64,000 nt of DNA, from positions 249,344-313,343 of the forward strand of contig MKRX01000001.1 of assembly GCA_001898035.1 (NCBI GenBank), written 5' to 3'. Shown here in pieces: positions 1-8,574 of the stretch. A program made the position numbers and the translations under genes. Source of the DNA: Armatimonadetes bacterium 55-13. GTDB taxonomy: Bacteria; Armatimonadota; Fimbriimonadia; Fimbriimonadales; Fimbriimonadaceae. Every line of letters begins with the position of its first letter. The stretch's first letter is position 1. The notes under the pieces were generated by a model. That model was not told the origin of the DNA. It did no database searches and was given only the letters and a program-made list of their open reading frames with translations.

Positions 1-770
1 ATGCGTCGCTCCGCGATGTCCAAGCCCGCCATCACTTTGATGCGGGAAATGAGGGGATGCTGCAAATCCCGCGGAATCGTCATCGTCTCCTGCAAAAGGC
101 CATCGATCCGCAGCCGAACCCGAACTTTTCTTTGTTGCGGCTCTATGTGAATATCGCTTGCTCGGGCATTGATCGCGCGAAGGAGAAGGGCGTTTGCCAG
201 TTTAATAATCGGCGCGCCATCCATTCCTTTCGCGAGGTCGATGACGTTAACGCCTTCGTTCTCCTCGAGGGTGACAACATGGACCTCTTCCACGTCGGAG
301 TCCTGCGCGGCCTCCCCAACGATTTCGCTCAGTTCGTCGTAGACGCCGTAGACACGGAAGATCGCGTTTCGAACGTCTTCTTCCGTTGCCAACATTGGGT
401 CCACTTCAACCCCCAACGCTTCCGATATCTCATCGATTGCATGGATGTCCGTTGGCCGAACCATTGCTACCGTGGCCGCCACTTCCGTCCGTTCCACCGG
501 AATGGCCAAACATCGACAGGCAATGGCGTGCGGCAAGGTCTTAACGACCGCGGAATCCAACTCAATGTGCGAAAGGTCAACGAAAGGAACTCCCATTTGA
601 AGGCCCACGCACTTCAGCTTCTGCTTCTCGGTGATGATCTTCTTGCGCTCAAGAAGGTCTCCAACCGACACCGTGGAATCCTCACGACCCTCAAGTATCT
701 GCTCAAGCTGATCTGAAGTAACGTAGCCCTCGTCGATCAAGATCTCGGCCAGAGTTCGGTCGTGAATCAT
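1..770 (-). CDS. pilB: Type IV pilus assembly ATPase PilB (GspE family), N-terminal part, cut by window edge
   Basis: Reading the minus strand from the ATG at 770 gives an open frame of 256 codons that runs off the window start. The first ~150 residues form a GspE/PilB N-terminal domain (MIHDRTLAEILIDEGYVTSD start). Further in are ASDIHIEPQQRKVRVRLRID and LISRIKVMAGLDIAERR, the conserved stretch ahead of the Walker A box in secretion ATPases. The Walker A motif itself lies outside the window. PilB powers pilus extension at the inner membrane. The start overlaps the secretin stop as ATGA, so it is the next gene of the same operon. Confidence in the family is high. PilB and GspE cannot be told apart from this part alone, but the PilMNO neighbours favour PilB. 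Confidence 0.93.
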   Translation of the reverse strand, partial: MIHDRTLAEILIDEGYVTSDQLEQILEGREDSTVSVGDLLERKKIITEKQKLKCVGLQMGVPFVDLSHIELDSAVVKTLPHAIACRCLAIPVERTEVAATVAMVRPTDIHAIDEISEALGVEVDPMLATEEDVRNAIFRVYGVYDELSEIVGEAAQDSDVEEVHVVTLEENEGVNVIDLAKGMDGAPIIKLANALLLRAINARASDIHIEPQQRKVRVRLRIDGLLQETMTIPRDLQHPLISRIKVMAGLDIAERR

Positions 771-2257
771 GGCGCCTTGCCCTCCATCACAATCGGCGTG
801 ATTGTGATCACGAGTTGGGTGCCCGTCTTGCTCTTTTTGCGCAGCTTGAAGAGTTCGCCCAGCAACGGAATATCACCCAAGATAGGAACCTTTTCCGTTC
901 GCTCTACTTGGTCGTCTCGCAAGAGTCCCGCCATCACCACGGTCTCCCCCGACTTAAGTCGAATCGTAGTTTGCGCTTCTCTTGTCGAAATCTGTGGATA
1001 GCTCGCGCCGTTGACGTTAAGGAAACCCGTGATCGTGGAGACCTGAGGATAGAGACTCAGCGTGATGTCCTTGTCCGTCGCTATGTTTGCCGCAACTTGC
1101 AAGTAGATTCCCACCCGATCCTCTCTCACATCGAATACCGGCGTATTCGCCTGAGAAAACGTCGTCACAACCGGATATTTGATGCGATCACCAATGAGAA
1201 CGTATCCGCGCTCTCCGTCAAGAACCGAGACGGTAGGCGAGGCAAGCAACCGAGCCTTGTTGGCGGTTTCTAGCGCTTTGATCGTGGCGGAGGCGCTCAA
1301 GGGATCGAAAGCTCCGCCGTTATCCACCGTCGTCGAACCTCCCCCGCCGGAACCGGTCGAAACACGTCGATCTCGGATTACCAGGTTGGAGAAATTCCAG
1401 CCGAGACCAAGCTCCTTGACCGCTTCATTTGTGACCTCATGAACGGTCACTGCGATCGAGACCTGGGGTCTTGCGATGTCGAATTTTTTGACGGCGGACA
1501 ACGCAGATTCAACCACGTCTTTGGCCCCGCGCAACAGAATCGTCTTTGCCGTCGATTCTGTCTCGGATCGTCCGGCTTCCACACCACCGCTGCTATTGTT
1601 TCCTCCCAGCATCGTCGCCTCTCCGCCGCCTACTGTGACCTTCTGGTCCTCCAAGGAAGGGGATTTTTGCTCGGGGCCCACGATGACCGAAAGCATATCG
1701 GCCGGATACATCTTCGCCAGTGCAGCGGCAACTTGTCCCGCTTTCACGTATTTCAGTTCGAGGGTTTCCGTGATCGTTTCCGGCTTTGGTTCAGCCTTAA
1801 CGGGGTGTTTCGACGCCCACTCTTCGGGATATCCGGATTTCAAAAGGTCTTCCGTGGCGATAACATAGGTATCGTCCACATCCAACATTGAGAGGCCCGA
1901 TAGGGCGCAAATGTGACGCAACATCGTTGGAAGCGTCACGTTGTCGAGCCGAATGGTGAGCCGAGCATCCTGCTTGGCCATCAGGATAATGTTGGTTTCT
2001 GTCTGATCGGCCAAGATTCGCACGATCTTGGCCAGGTCCATATCCGGCACGTTTAAAGAACAAACCTTCGCCACTCGCGGGGTATCCACTCCTCGTGTGG
2101 GCTGTGGCTCGTCGGACTCGACCACCGGTGAAGGAGACGAATCGGGCAGGCACGTTGCCATCTCGTTCGGTACGAGAGCGCTGGGCTCATATGAGTCCGA
2201 AGTCGATGAATTGGCTTGGGCCACGACGCAGAGCGCCACTAAACTGGTTACGTTCAT
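767..2257 (-). CDS. pilQ: Outer-membrane secretin of the type IV pilus (PilQ/GspD family)
   Basis: A 496-residue protein. The open frame extends upstream to 2563, but the ATG at 2257 is chosen because it gives a signal-like head (MNVTSLVALCVVAQA) and overlaps the previous stop as ATGA. Residues ~65-140 look like an STN/N0 domain (NVPDMDLAKIVRILADQT), followed by a NolW-like repeat (LELKYVKAGQVAAALAKMY). The C-terminal half is the secretin beta-barrel domain with the family signature GETVVMAGLLRDD and KVPILGDIPLLGELF. It forms the outer-membrane pore through which the pilus passes. A Gly/Ser/Asn-rich stretch sits between NolW and barrel. The protein is shorter than typical PilQ (~700) and lacks AMIN domains. 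Confidence 0.93.
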   Translation of the reverse strand: MNVTSLVALCVVAQANSSTSDSYEPSALVPNEMATCLPDSSPSPVVESDEPQPTRGVDTPRVAKVCSLNVPDMDLAKIVRILADQTETNIILMAKQDARLTIRLDNVTLPTMLRHICALSGLSMLDVDDTYVIATEDLLKSGYPEEWASKHPVKAEPKPETITETLELKYVKAGQVAAALAKMYPADMLSVIVGPEQKSPSLEDQKVTVGGGEATMLGGNNSSGGVEAGRSETESTAKTILLRGAKDVVESALSAVKKFDIARPQVSIAVTVHEVTNEAVKELGLGWNFSNLVIRDRRVSTGSGGGGSTTVDNGGAFDPLSASATIKALETANKARLLASPTVSVLDGERGYVLIGDRIKYPVVTTFSQANTPVFDVREDRVGIYLQVAANIATDKDITLSLYPQVSTITGFLNVNGASYPQISTREAQTTIRLKSGETVVMAGLLRDDQVERTEKVPILGDIPLLGELFKLRKKSKTGTQLVITITPIVMEGKAP

Positions 2258-2859
2258 ATCTCCACCTGCTGTCCCGCTGTCAGAACAATCTGCCGATTCG
2301 AGATCCGCACCGTCGCCTGGTCCATCCGGATCTCCACAATCGTTACTTCTGGGCATGGCTTCTGCCCCACCCCATACGGCGTCGGGTCCTCGCTGTTCAT
2401 CGAGAGGATGATCTTCGGCGTTTGGGCTGCGAGGAAGCCGCAAACGCTCAACACTTTTTTTGGTTTGAGTTTTTCGGGGCTCAGCGTCGCGACTTCGTTC
2501 TTCTGCGCTCTCGGTCTGAGGTCGGGAAGAGCGGTGACGTCGGGATGAATTGGCGGAACCCACATGGAATTTGTCGAACTTGCCGCTGGCAAGGACATGG
2601 ATGTGGGGGGGCGATAGCTTGTCGCCAATGTAGTCGGCTTGCGAAGATCCTTCGCTAACGCCGGATGCCAGAACACGTCGCGAACGACAACGGGTTCAGC
2701 GACTTTCTCATCGACTCCTCGCGAAGCAACCGCCGGCCGTTGAGGCAGAAGCTTAGGCTTCATCGAAGACTTGCCACCTCCCAGTTGAAGCCCGATGAGC
2801 AGCGCCATGAGGGCGGCGAGCCCGATAATGATAGCTTTGTTCTTCTGATCCTTTTTCAC
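2254..2859 (-). CDS. PilP-like inner-membrane pilus protein
   Basis: A 201-residue protein with a short basic N-terminus, one membrane segment (about residues 8-27, IIIGLAALMALLIGLQLGG), a low-complexity linker and a C-terminal ~70-residue beta-rich part. That part contains VEIRMDQATVRISNRQIVLTAG, reminiscent of the PilP/GspC homology domain that binds the secretin. The start is GTG at 2859. It overlaps the pilO stop as GTGA and is preceded by AGGAGGG eight bases upstream. Its position between pilO and pilQ is where pilP normally sits. The PilP assignment rests mostly on this context and the topology, since the sequence match is weak. Confidence 0.6.
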   Translation of the reverse strand: MKKDQKNKAIIIGLAALMALLIGLQLGGGKSSMKPKLLPQRPAVASRGVDEKVAEPVVVRDVFWHPALAKDLRKPTTLATSYRPPTSMSLPAASSTNSMWVPPIHPDVTALPDLRPRAQKNEVATLSPEKLKPKKVLSVCGFLAAQTPKIILSMNSEDPTPYGVGQKPCPEVTIVEIRMDQATVRISNRQIVLTAGQQVEI

Positions 2860-3440
2860 GAGGTTGTCCCTCCTGGAACCTCACCAACGACTCTGATTGC
2901 GGCCGTTGCGATAACATCGACTCCGTCCTCACGGATCTTTCCGCGCCGAAACGAAAGCGAATCGAACTCAAATGGAACTTCACCGGTCCCCACTTGTCGG
3001 ATCGCCGCAATAACGTCGAGTGTCCTGCCGGAAATCTCAAACCTCACGCTTCCCTGCGTAAGGTGGGTGGTCGAGGCGATCTTAGATCCCTGATCGGCGT
3101 ATGCTGTTGGCTCGCCTGCCACCTGAAATGTGGTAACCGTGCAGCCACGATAAGAAACCGCTTGCGAAAGTTCCTTCTGAAGGTCCTGGATTCGCTCATA
3201 GGCAGTTCGCACGGGATGGTTCTTCACCTGATTGGCCGACTCGACCTGACTCTGGATATTCTCCAGTTGAGGTCTTAAGGCAGCTAGCTCGCCTTGCAAG
3301 CCCGCCGACTTGGAACGGTAGGCTGCCGCTCCTCCACCGAGAACCAAAATGAACGCTCCCAGAACGAAGACTCCTATTCGAGTCCAGCGGTGAATTTGAG
3401 ACTCAAATTGCCGGTATTGAGCCATTGGCAGGTTGTTCAC
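2856..3440 (-). CDS. pilO: PilO-like pilus assembly protein
   Basis: A 194-residue bitopic protein with cytoplasmic N-tail, one TM (about 21-42, IGVFVLGAFILVLGGGAAAY), a coiled-coil segment (ELAALRPQLENIQSQVESAN) and a C-terminal ferredoxin-like domain. This is the standard PilO architecture. PilO pairs with PilN to form the inner-membrane alignment complex between PilM and PilP/PilQ. The start is GTG at 3440, supported by GGAGG seven bases upstream and a GTGA overlap with the pilN stop. An internal ATG at 3425 has no ribosome site. The family call is by architecture and order. Confidence 0.75.
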   Translation of the reverse strand: MNNLPMAQYRQFESQIHRWTRIGVFVLGAFILVLGGGAAAYRSKSAGLQGELAALRPQLENIQSQVESANQVKNHPVRTAYERIQDLQKELSQAVSYRGCTVTTFQVAGEPTAYADQGSKIASTTHLTQGSVRFEISGRTLDVIAAIRQVGTGEVPFEFDSLSFRRGKIREDGVDVIATAAIRVVGEVPGGTTS

Positions 3441-4033
3441 GGCTTCACCTCCGAAATCTTCACAAATTCGAAACGGATTCCGTTGGAGAACACATTCTCC
3501 TCTTTCGTCTGATTGGTCGTGAATGCGGCTAAGACTCGAGGCCCCCTTGAAGCCTGGGCCTCAAACAGGCTTTTCTGATCGGAATTCGGGGCATCGGCAA
3601 GGATGCGCATGGTGAGCTTGCCTTGACTCACTGCTCCCGAAACAGAACTGAGAACGACTTGGTTCGGAGTCGCTGCGACTACACCCAAAACTGAATTCAT
3701 CACTTGGATCGATCGATTCTCGATTCCTTCATAAAGTTGCGCTCGCTCAATCTTGGGTTGGGCAGACTCCATTCTTGCCTGGTCGACCTTCAGGTCGCGC
3801 TTGACCCGGGCTAGCATCGCTTCGGATCGCAATGCGCTATCGTGTTCGCTCTTGAAGAGCCAGATCACCATCGGTAACGCGATGATCGCCACTCCTGCGA
3901 AGCAGAGACTCCAAATTGAAGTCTTCACGAGCTTGACTCTCACTTCGTTTCTGGTTTTTAGCCAGCCGCGAAGCATATTGACGTGAGCAAATCCGCTACT
4001 AGGCAGCGTGTTGCTGCTGGTTCCGCCTTCCAT
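3437..4033 (-). CDS. pilN: PilN-like pilus assembly protein
   Basis: A 198-residue protein with an N-terminal cytoplasmic tail, one TM (about 38-58, SIWSLCFAGVAIIALPMVIW), a periplasmic coiled coil and a C-terminal alpha/beta domain. The ATG at 4033 (MEGGTSS) is preferred over an in-frame ATG at 4066 because AGGAGG lies eight bases before it. This start lies inside the 3' end of pilM, a 35-base overlap. In PilN families the extreme N-terminus docks into PilM. Here that tail is longer than usual (~35 residues) and Asn/Ser rich. Assignment rests on topology and the pilMNO order. Confidence 0.75.
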   Translation of the reverse strand: MEGGTSSNTLPSSGFAHVNMLRGWLKTRNEVRVKLVKTSIWSLCFAGVAIIALPMVIWLFKSEHDSALRSEAMLARVKRDLKVDQARMESAQPKIERAQLYEGIENRSIQVMNSVLGVVAATPNQVVLSSVSGAVSQGKLTMRILADAPNSDQKSLFEAQASRGPRVLAAFTTNQTKEENVFSNGIRFEFVKISEVKP

Positions 4034-5171
4034 GGTCCATTCCTCCTGTTTGTTCCGCCTCTTCAATCCCTAGAAGAAGGCACCCCGTCGCCACCGGGAA
4101 TTTGGCTTCGTTTGAATGAATAAAGTCGCGAGCTTTCGCATGAACGCCCATGTTCACTTCGTACAGGGGGCGCAATAGTTCTGCTCTGAAGCCGAGTTCG
4201 CCGGCGAAGTAGTCCAAGAATCCGGGCGTAGAACACATTTCGCCGCACGCCAGCATCGTGTCGAGCAGGCCGCGATAGCTGCGCTCGGGATGCATCGACT
4301 TGAAGTACCGTAACAGCCGACTAATTTCTTTGCTGAGCCGTCCGAGTTCGTCCCGAACGAGACATTGACAGTGCCTTCCTTCAAACTCGAACTCCAGCAC
4401 ACCCTCCTCCGTGAGTCGAGTCGTCGATTGACTGAAAACTTCCGAGAGATCAATCGATTCTCGACCTGTTGCCGTGAGGAGAGGAGCGCGAATATCGTCA
4501 ACCCCGAATCGAACGGTGCGCATAAACTGCAGTTTCCGTTCCCGAATCACATACATCGAAGTCGTTTGGCCCCCAACTTCTACTACCGTCAAACTCGAAT
4601 CTCGCTCCAGTGAGTCCAGCCGGCTGGCACGACGATGGATGACGCGAAGTATCGAATGAGCCTCCGTTTCTGCGGCGATCGGCTGTAAACCGGCAAAGGC
4701 AAGCATGTCGGCGCGAGAGTCGATGATGCCCTTAGGCGTAGCCATCGCCAAAACAGAGACATTGGAGTCGCCTGAGGGACCCAGCGTCACGGTCTCGATA
4801 TAGGCATCTTCAATTCGGAAGGGAAGAGACTTCTTGAGCCTGAATTTGGCCGCTTCCAATATCTCATCTGATGCCATCGCCGGCAGGGCGAACTCCGCCG
4901 CAACGGTATACGCGGCAGGCAAAGAAAATGCGCATGCTTTCGCATCCACGCCATTCACCAGTAATCGGTCGCGGATAAGACCGGCCACTTGGCGAGGAAA
5001 TCGAATGATTCCTTCATTGAGGGTCCCCTTCGGAAGGGGGATCTCTAGGGCATGCGTCACTTTAGCCAAGTCGGTCCGTCCCGCGGCTTGTAAGACCCGA
5101 ATGACGTCGCTGCGGACATCGATTCCCAGCGAAGAACCGCCTTCGAATGCGGTGATTTCGATTGAACTCAT
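3999..5171 (-). CDS. pilM: Actin-like pilus assembly protein PilM
   Basis: A 390-residue cytoplasmic FtsA/actin-fold ATP-binding protein. The start at 5171 is chosen because it overlaps the HD-GYP stop as ATGA; the frame stays open to 5225. The N-terminal MSSIEITAFEGGSSLGIDVR and the later SSLTVVEVGGQTTSMYVIRE are the phosphate-1 and phosphate-2 type motifs of PilM. KFRLKKSLPFRIEDAYIE is a typical PilM segment. PilM binds PilN's tail and couples the cytoplasmic ATPases to the envelope complex. Its 3' end overlaps pilN by 35 bases, suggesting translational coupling. Confidence 0.88.
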   Translation of the reverse strand: MSSIEITAFEGGSSLGIDVRSDVIRVLQAAGRTDLAKVTHALEIPLPKGTLNEGIIRFPRQVAGLIRDRLLVNGVDAKACAFSLPAAYTVAAEFALPAMASDEILEAAKFRLKKSLPFRIEDAYIETVTLGPSGDSNVSVLAMATPKGIIDSRADMLAFAGLQPIAAETEAHSILRVIHRRASRLDSLERDSSLTVVEVGGQTTSMYVIRERKLQFMRTVRFGVDDIRAPLLTATGRESIDLSEVFSQSTTRLTEEGVLEFEFEGRHCQCLVRDELGRLSKEISRLLRYFKSMHPERSYRGLLDTMLACGEMCSTPGFLDYFAGELGFRAELLRPLYEVNMGVHAKARDFIHSNEAKFPVATGCLLLGIEEAEQTGGMDHGRRNQQQHAA

Positions 5172-6472
5172 GCCGCGTGCTCTCCTACGGCGTTTGCCGC
5201 CGTTCCATAAAGGGCGATAAGCCATGGCTCGCCGAGCGATTCTTTGAGCTTCTCCACCACAACAGGATCAAATTGAGTACCAGCGTTCCGCGTAAGCTCG
5301 GCGATGACGCGATTCATTTCCATTGGGTCTCGATAGGCGCGGCGAGAGCACATCGCGTCGAATGAGTCGGCAACCGCCGCTATGCGCATGTACAGGGTCA
5401 GGTCCGAACCCGAAAGTCCATCTGGATACCCCGTCCCATCGAGATTCTCATGATGGTTCCGAACCACCTTAAGTACGCACTCGGGAAGCTGTACCGGACG
5501 GCACATCTCGTATCCGATTTCCGGGTGTTTTTTGATGACTTCGTAGTCTTCGGCGGATAGTTTTCCGGGCTTGTTTAGGATGTTTTCGGGGATAGCGATC
5601 TTGCCGATGTCGTGGAGGAGCGTTCCTAATCTCAAGTCCTCAAGCGACTCGTACCCCAGCCCAAGCTTGCGCCCCAAATTGACGGCGATTTCGCTAACCC
5701 GCTTGGAGTGTCCTTCCGAGTACTCGCAACGCCCTTCGAATACGTTCACCAGCATCTCCAGGGTTCGGGCGAGAGTCTGGTGAACTTGCCTTCGCTGTGT
5801 ATTGGGCGCCACGGTAAGTGCAGCGACTTGCGTAAAGTCCTCAATGCTCTCTTCCAATTCCTTGTCGATCTTTGTAGGATCGTCAAACAGGAGAACCACG
5901 GCTCCCACGCATTGTGCTTCGCCTCGGCGGATGTAGACCGTCAAAGGAAAGCCGACCAAGGAGCCTCTTTCTAACTCAAATTGCCCATCCAATATCGGTT
6001 GCCCGGGGGAGGCGTGCCATACAATTCGATTACCTCCCTGAATGATTTCGCGGTGTAGGGAACTGTGAACGCCAACGGAAGCCGGGATCTCAAACCCGTC
6101 TGTCACGCTGAACTGACACAGACCTTTAAGGCCGCGATCGCAATCGTCCGATCGGAGAAGAATCGCGCCGGAGTGAGCGCCTAGCCGACGAATTGCCGTC
6201 TTCAAGAGCTTCATCGGCAAGTCGATGGGTTCTCCGCCGGATACCAACGCTCGGGCAATCTCTTCCATCAGAACCGAGTGGCGACTCCGGTTCTCCCTTT
6301 TTCGCCTGGGCGTTGAGGCTGGCAGCGCCGCGATCGCCGTGACGATGATTGCCACGATTGCCGCTCCCAAGGGCCCAGGCAGAAATCGCGAAAGCGCGAT
6401 GCCAATAAACGTGATGGCTGTGCAAGGCAGCAGCCAGCGGGCATATCGCCCGCAATCGAAGTGGGTCATCAT
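5168..6472 (-). CDS. Membrane HD-GYP protein with GAF-like domain, probable cyclic-di-GMP phosphodiesterase
   Basis: A 434-residue protein with the start chosen at 6472 (MMTHFDCGRY) from its overlap with the previous stop. Two hydrophobic segments at about 12-52 are followed by a basic stretch (TPRRKRENRSRH). Then come a GAF-like domain (about 65-225) and a C-terminal HD-GYP domain with LLHDIGK (about 286-292) and HHENLDGTGYP (about 340-350). These are the metal-binding and GYP signatures of phosphodiesterases that degrade cyclic di-GMP. The embedding between prepilin genes and pilM, with 4-base overlaps on both sides, suggests that it tunes pilus assembly through the second messenger. The enzymatic activity is inferred from intact motifs. 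Confidence 0.88.
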   Translation of the reverse strand: MMTHFDCGRYARWLLPCTAITFIGIALSRFLPGPLGAAIVAIIVTAIAALPASTPRRKRENRSRHSVLMEEIARALVSGGEPIDLPMKLLKTAIRRLGAHSGAILLRSDDCDRGLKGLCQFSVTDGFEIPASVGVHSSLHREIIQGGNRIVWHASPGQPILDGQFELERGSLVGFPLTVYIRRGEAQCVGAVVLLFDDPTKIDKELEESIEDFTQVAALTVAPNTQRRQVHQTLARTLEMLVNVFEGRCEYSEGHSKRVSEIAVNLGRKLGLGYESLEDLRLGTLLHDIGKIAIPENILNKPGKLSAEDYEVIKKHPEIGYEMCRPVQLPECVLKVVRNHHENLDGTGYPDGLSGSDLTLYMRIAAVADSFDAMCSRRAYRDPMEMNRVIAELTRNAGTQFDPVVVEKLKESLGEPWLIALYGTAANAVGEHAA

Positions 6473-7524
6473 GGCCAGTACCCCGGTAGCTTCAGGCGAT
6501 AACCTTCCGATGGATCTTGCCAAATTGCGGGATCGTGGTTCAGGGTGACCGGAGCCTGAATCGAAACGGCATTGGCTACGACCGAACCGGTGTCCAGCAG
6601 CTTGGCACTGGATGCCTGAAACGTAATCGTTCCTCCTGCATACAAGTGGCCGACGAGGTGAGTAACACTGCCCGCGACCGTAATGTTGCCGTACGCGATA
6701 ATCGCGATTCGTGAGTTCGAATCGCCATAAAACATGTCGCCGACGACTGTAACGTCGCCAGGAAAGTAGATCGTCCCTTTGCCGGTGAACGTTCCCTTAA
6801 TCTGCGTCGCCAGGAGAGCGTAAGCCAGCGGGTATCCACTTCCCAAATTGAGCCCATCGATAAGAAGTCCGGGAAGCTGAAGAATCGCCTCAATCAGATA
6901 AGGGTTCAGGGCAGGGATCAAGATATAGGGAAGTTTCGTGAACGGAACCGCCGATACACCCTGCAATTTGCTTCCGGTAACGCTCAACGTAGCCGGATTG
7001 ATAGCGCCGGTTGCCTCAACATCTCCATTAATCTGGGTTGAGGGGTTGCTCAAGGTTAGGTTGCCATTGATCGACACGTCACCGGCCCAACTTGGTCCGT
7101 TTGTCACCACCGCCTGTGTTGAACTGAGAGACGAATTTGAAAAGAGCACGTAGAAAAACGGATTCGGCGTCCCCTTTCGACCAATGATTCGCGATTGTCG
7201 ATAAGTGAGCCCACCCACCGTCATCGTTCCTTCGACCAGATAGGAACCAGCAACGGCTCCGCCATTGTCGGTAACCGTAACGCTGCCCCCCACTGGATCT
7301 AACGCGATCGGACGAGTGCTGGGAACGGTGAGGACGCCAGCCGCGCTATCGGACAAAACTTGATCGACCATTCCATCAAATGCGGCTCCCGCCATCGCTT
7401 TGCGCTCGTCGCGTACCTCGGCGTTATGTCCGGAGGCGGCCAAATTGATCGTGGCCATCACGATGGCGCTCGTGGCAAGCGTCATCATGAGAACGTAGAG
7501 AAGGGCGCTTGCACGACGCTTCAT
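6469..7524 (-). CDS. PilX-like pilus-associated exported protein
   Basis: A 351-residue protein with a short basic head and one N-terminal hydrophobic segment (ALLYVLMMTLATSAIVMATI). It resembles PilX-type minor pilins, which lack a canonical FTLIE box. The body has Gly/Thr/Ser-rich beta repeats (DVSINGNLTLSNPSTQINGD; GNITVAGSVTHLVGHLYAGG), a pattern seen in bactofilin-like or PilX-type pilus proteins. It starts with ATG at 7524 (GGAGGA eight bases before) and overlaps the PilW-like gene as ATGA. The role as a minor pilin or initiation-complex subunit is inferred from the operon. Confidence 0.6.
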   Translation of the reverse strand: MKRRASALLYVLMMTLATSAIVMATINLAASGHNAEVRDERKAMAGAAFDGMVDQVLSDSAAGVLTVPSTRPIALDPVGGSVTVTDNGGAVAGSYLVEGTMTVGGLTYRQSRIIGRKGTPNPFFYVLFSNSSLSSTQAVVTNGPSWAGDVSINGNLTLSNPSTQINGDVEATGAINPATLSVTGSKLQGVSAVPFTKLPYILIPALNPYLIEAILQLPGLLIDGLNLGSGYPLAYALLATQIKGTFTGKGTIYFPGDVTVVGDMFYGDSNSRIAIIAYGNITVAGSVTHLVGHLYAGGTITFQASSAKLLDTGSVVANAVSIQAPVTLNHDPAIWQDPSEGYRLKLPGYWP

Positions 7525-8180
7525 GGAAGATTCCTCCAGCCGCGAACTCCCTTAAATCGGGCCCCTTGCCGATCTTCATTCGCCGATGGCGCAGAGTTCG
7601 TGCGAATCGATTGCTCGAACTGGATGGAGTAGGCAACGGTTCGATTACTTGCGTTGACGGAAAAGGTGCAAGATGAAACGGGACCCCGGCTAGGTTGGGT
7701 CGAGCCTGACAAATAGCTCCAGCCGGTATCGATGTCTCCCAATGTCGGGTTGTTATCGTCATTTCTGACCGCTCTGAAGAAGTAGTTGCCACTATTGCCA
7801 AAGGCGCCCTGAGAGTCGCTAAGGTAGAACCAAACTCTCTGTCCTTTGCCATAATGGACGACTCCTCTTTTGCTAATTCGAGTGGGAGTGAATTGATCCA
7901 GAGCGCCGTCAGAGTTGGAATCGACGCCGTTCAAGGGCATCGTGCAAACTAAGGCATCGCTGGAGCCGTTCGATACTTTTGAACAACTCACCGCCTGAGA
8001 AATCGTCTCCTCAACGCCTGACAGAGTCTGAGATCCGTCTCGAAGTGAAGCAAATCGAGCAATTCCGTGGAGATTCCTCTTCACGACAAATCCAAAGGCG
8101 GTGGTTGCTCCGGCCACAATGAGAACGAGCAGTGTCGTTGCGATCATGACCTCAATGAGAGTGAAGGCTCTTTTAGACAT
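7521..8180 (-). CDS. PilW-like prepilin-type N-terminal protein
   Basis: A 219-residue protein with a type III signal: SKRA then FTLIEVMIATTLLVLIVAGA. Glu is at +5, but Ala rather than Gly is at -1, a feature shared with the prepilin at 13516-14301. Type IV prepilin peptidases normally want Gly at -1 but tolerate Ala. The C-terminal part (beta-rich, two to three Cys) fits a PilW-type minor pilin. It starts at 8180 with GAGGG ahead and overlaps the upstream PilV-like gene by 8 bases. Confidence 0.72.
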   Translation of the reverse strand: MSKRAFTLIEVMIATTLLVLIVAGATTAFGFVVKRNLHGIARFASLRDGSQTLSGVEETISQAVSCSKVSNGSSDALVCTMPLNGVDSNSDGALDQFTPTRISKRGVVHYGKGQRVWFYLSDSQGAFGNSGNYFFRAVRNDDNNPTLGDIDTGWSYLSGSTQPSRGPVSSCTFSVNASNRTVAYSIQFEQSIRTNSAPSANEDRQGARFKGVRGWRNLP

Positions 8181-8574
8181 TGGGAGCCCTCACGAGAGAC
8201 TTGAGACTCAGAGACTGGCTCTTAGCATCTTCGTACCAAGTGGCGACTAGGCTAACCGAATAGAGATCGGAATAGCCTGCGACGAGGGAAACGGCTTGCT
8301 TGGCCGAGACCAAGTCGGAAGATGAGGGAAGTTCGATAGAAAATTCCGAACTTCCCTGGACCAACGATGCCGAGTCAGCTGTTGATCGAATCTCTGCCAG
8401 GCGAGATTGGAGGGCGGTGAGTACCGCGTTCCTTCGACCTGCCATTCCTGCCCGACGATTGGACTGGGAAACTCCTGTAAGGATCGCCAATATCACTGCC
8501 GCCAAGAAGGTCAGCGATACCAGGACCTCCACGAGTGTAGTGCCCACCACCTCATAGCTCCGCACCCGAAACAT
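8173..8574 (-). CDS. PilV-like minor prepilin
   Basis: A 133-residue protein, probably the first gene of the pilus operon. The N-terminus is MFRVRSYEVVG then TTLVEVLVSLTFLAAVILAI. This has the -1 Gly and +5 Glu of a type IV prepilin with Thr replacing Phe at +1, as in many PilV/GspI proteins. A small beta domain follows. No clear ribosome site is seen before the ATG at 8574, but the frame is closed soon upstream. The minor pilin role is inferred from the signal and neighbours. Confidence 0.7.
   Translation of the reverse strand: MFRVRSYEVVGTTLVEVLVSLTFLAAVILAILTGVSQSNRRAGMAGRRNAVLTALQSRLAEIRSTADSASLVQGSSEFSIELPSSSDLVSAKQAVSLVAGYSDLYSVSLVATWYEDAKSQSLSLKSLVRAPNV

Noticed and set aside
57-716. 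Long plus-strand frame of 219 codons at the left edge
   Set aside because: It is antisense to the clear PilB N-terminal domain on the minus strand and shows no domain of its own.
2258-2563. N-terminal extension of the secretin frame
   Set aside because: The extra 102 residues are Arg/Asp/Pro-rich, overlap the PilP-like gene in another frame and lack a ribosome site. The ATGA-coupled start at 2257 gives a signal peptide.
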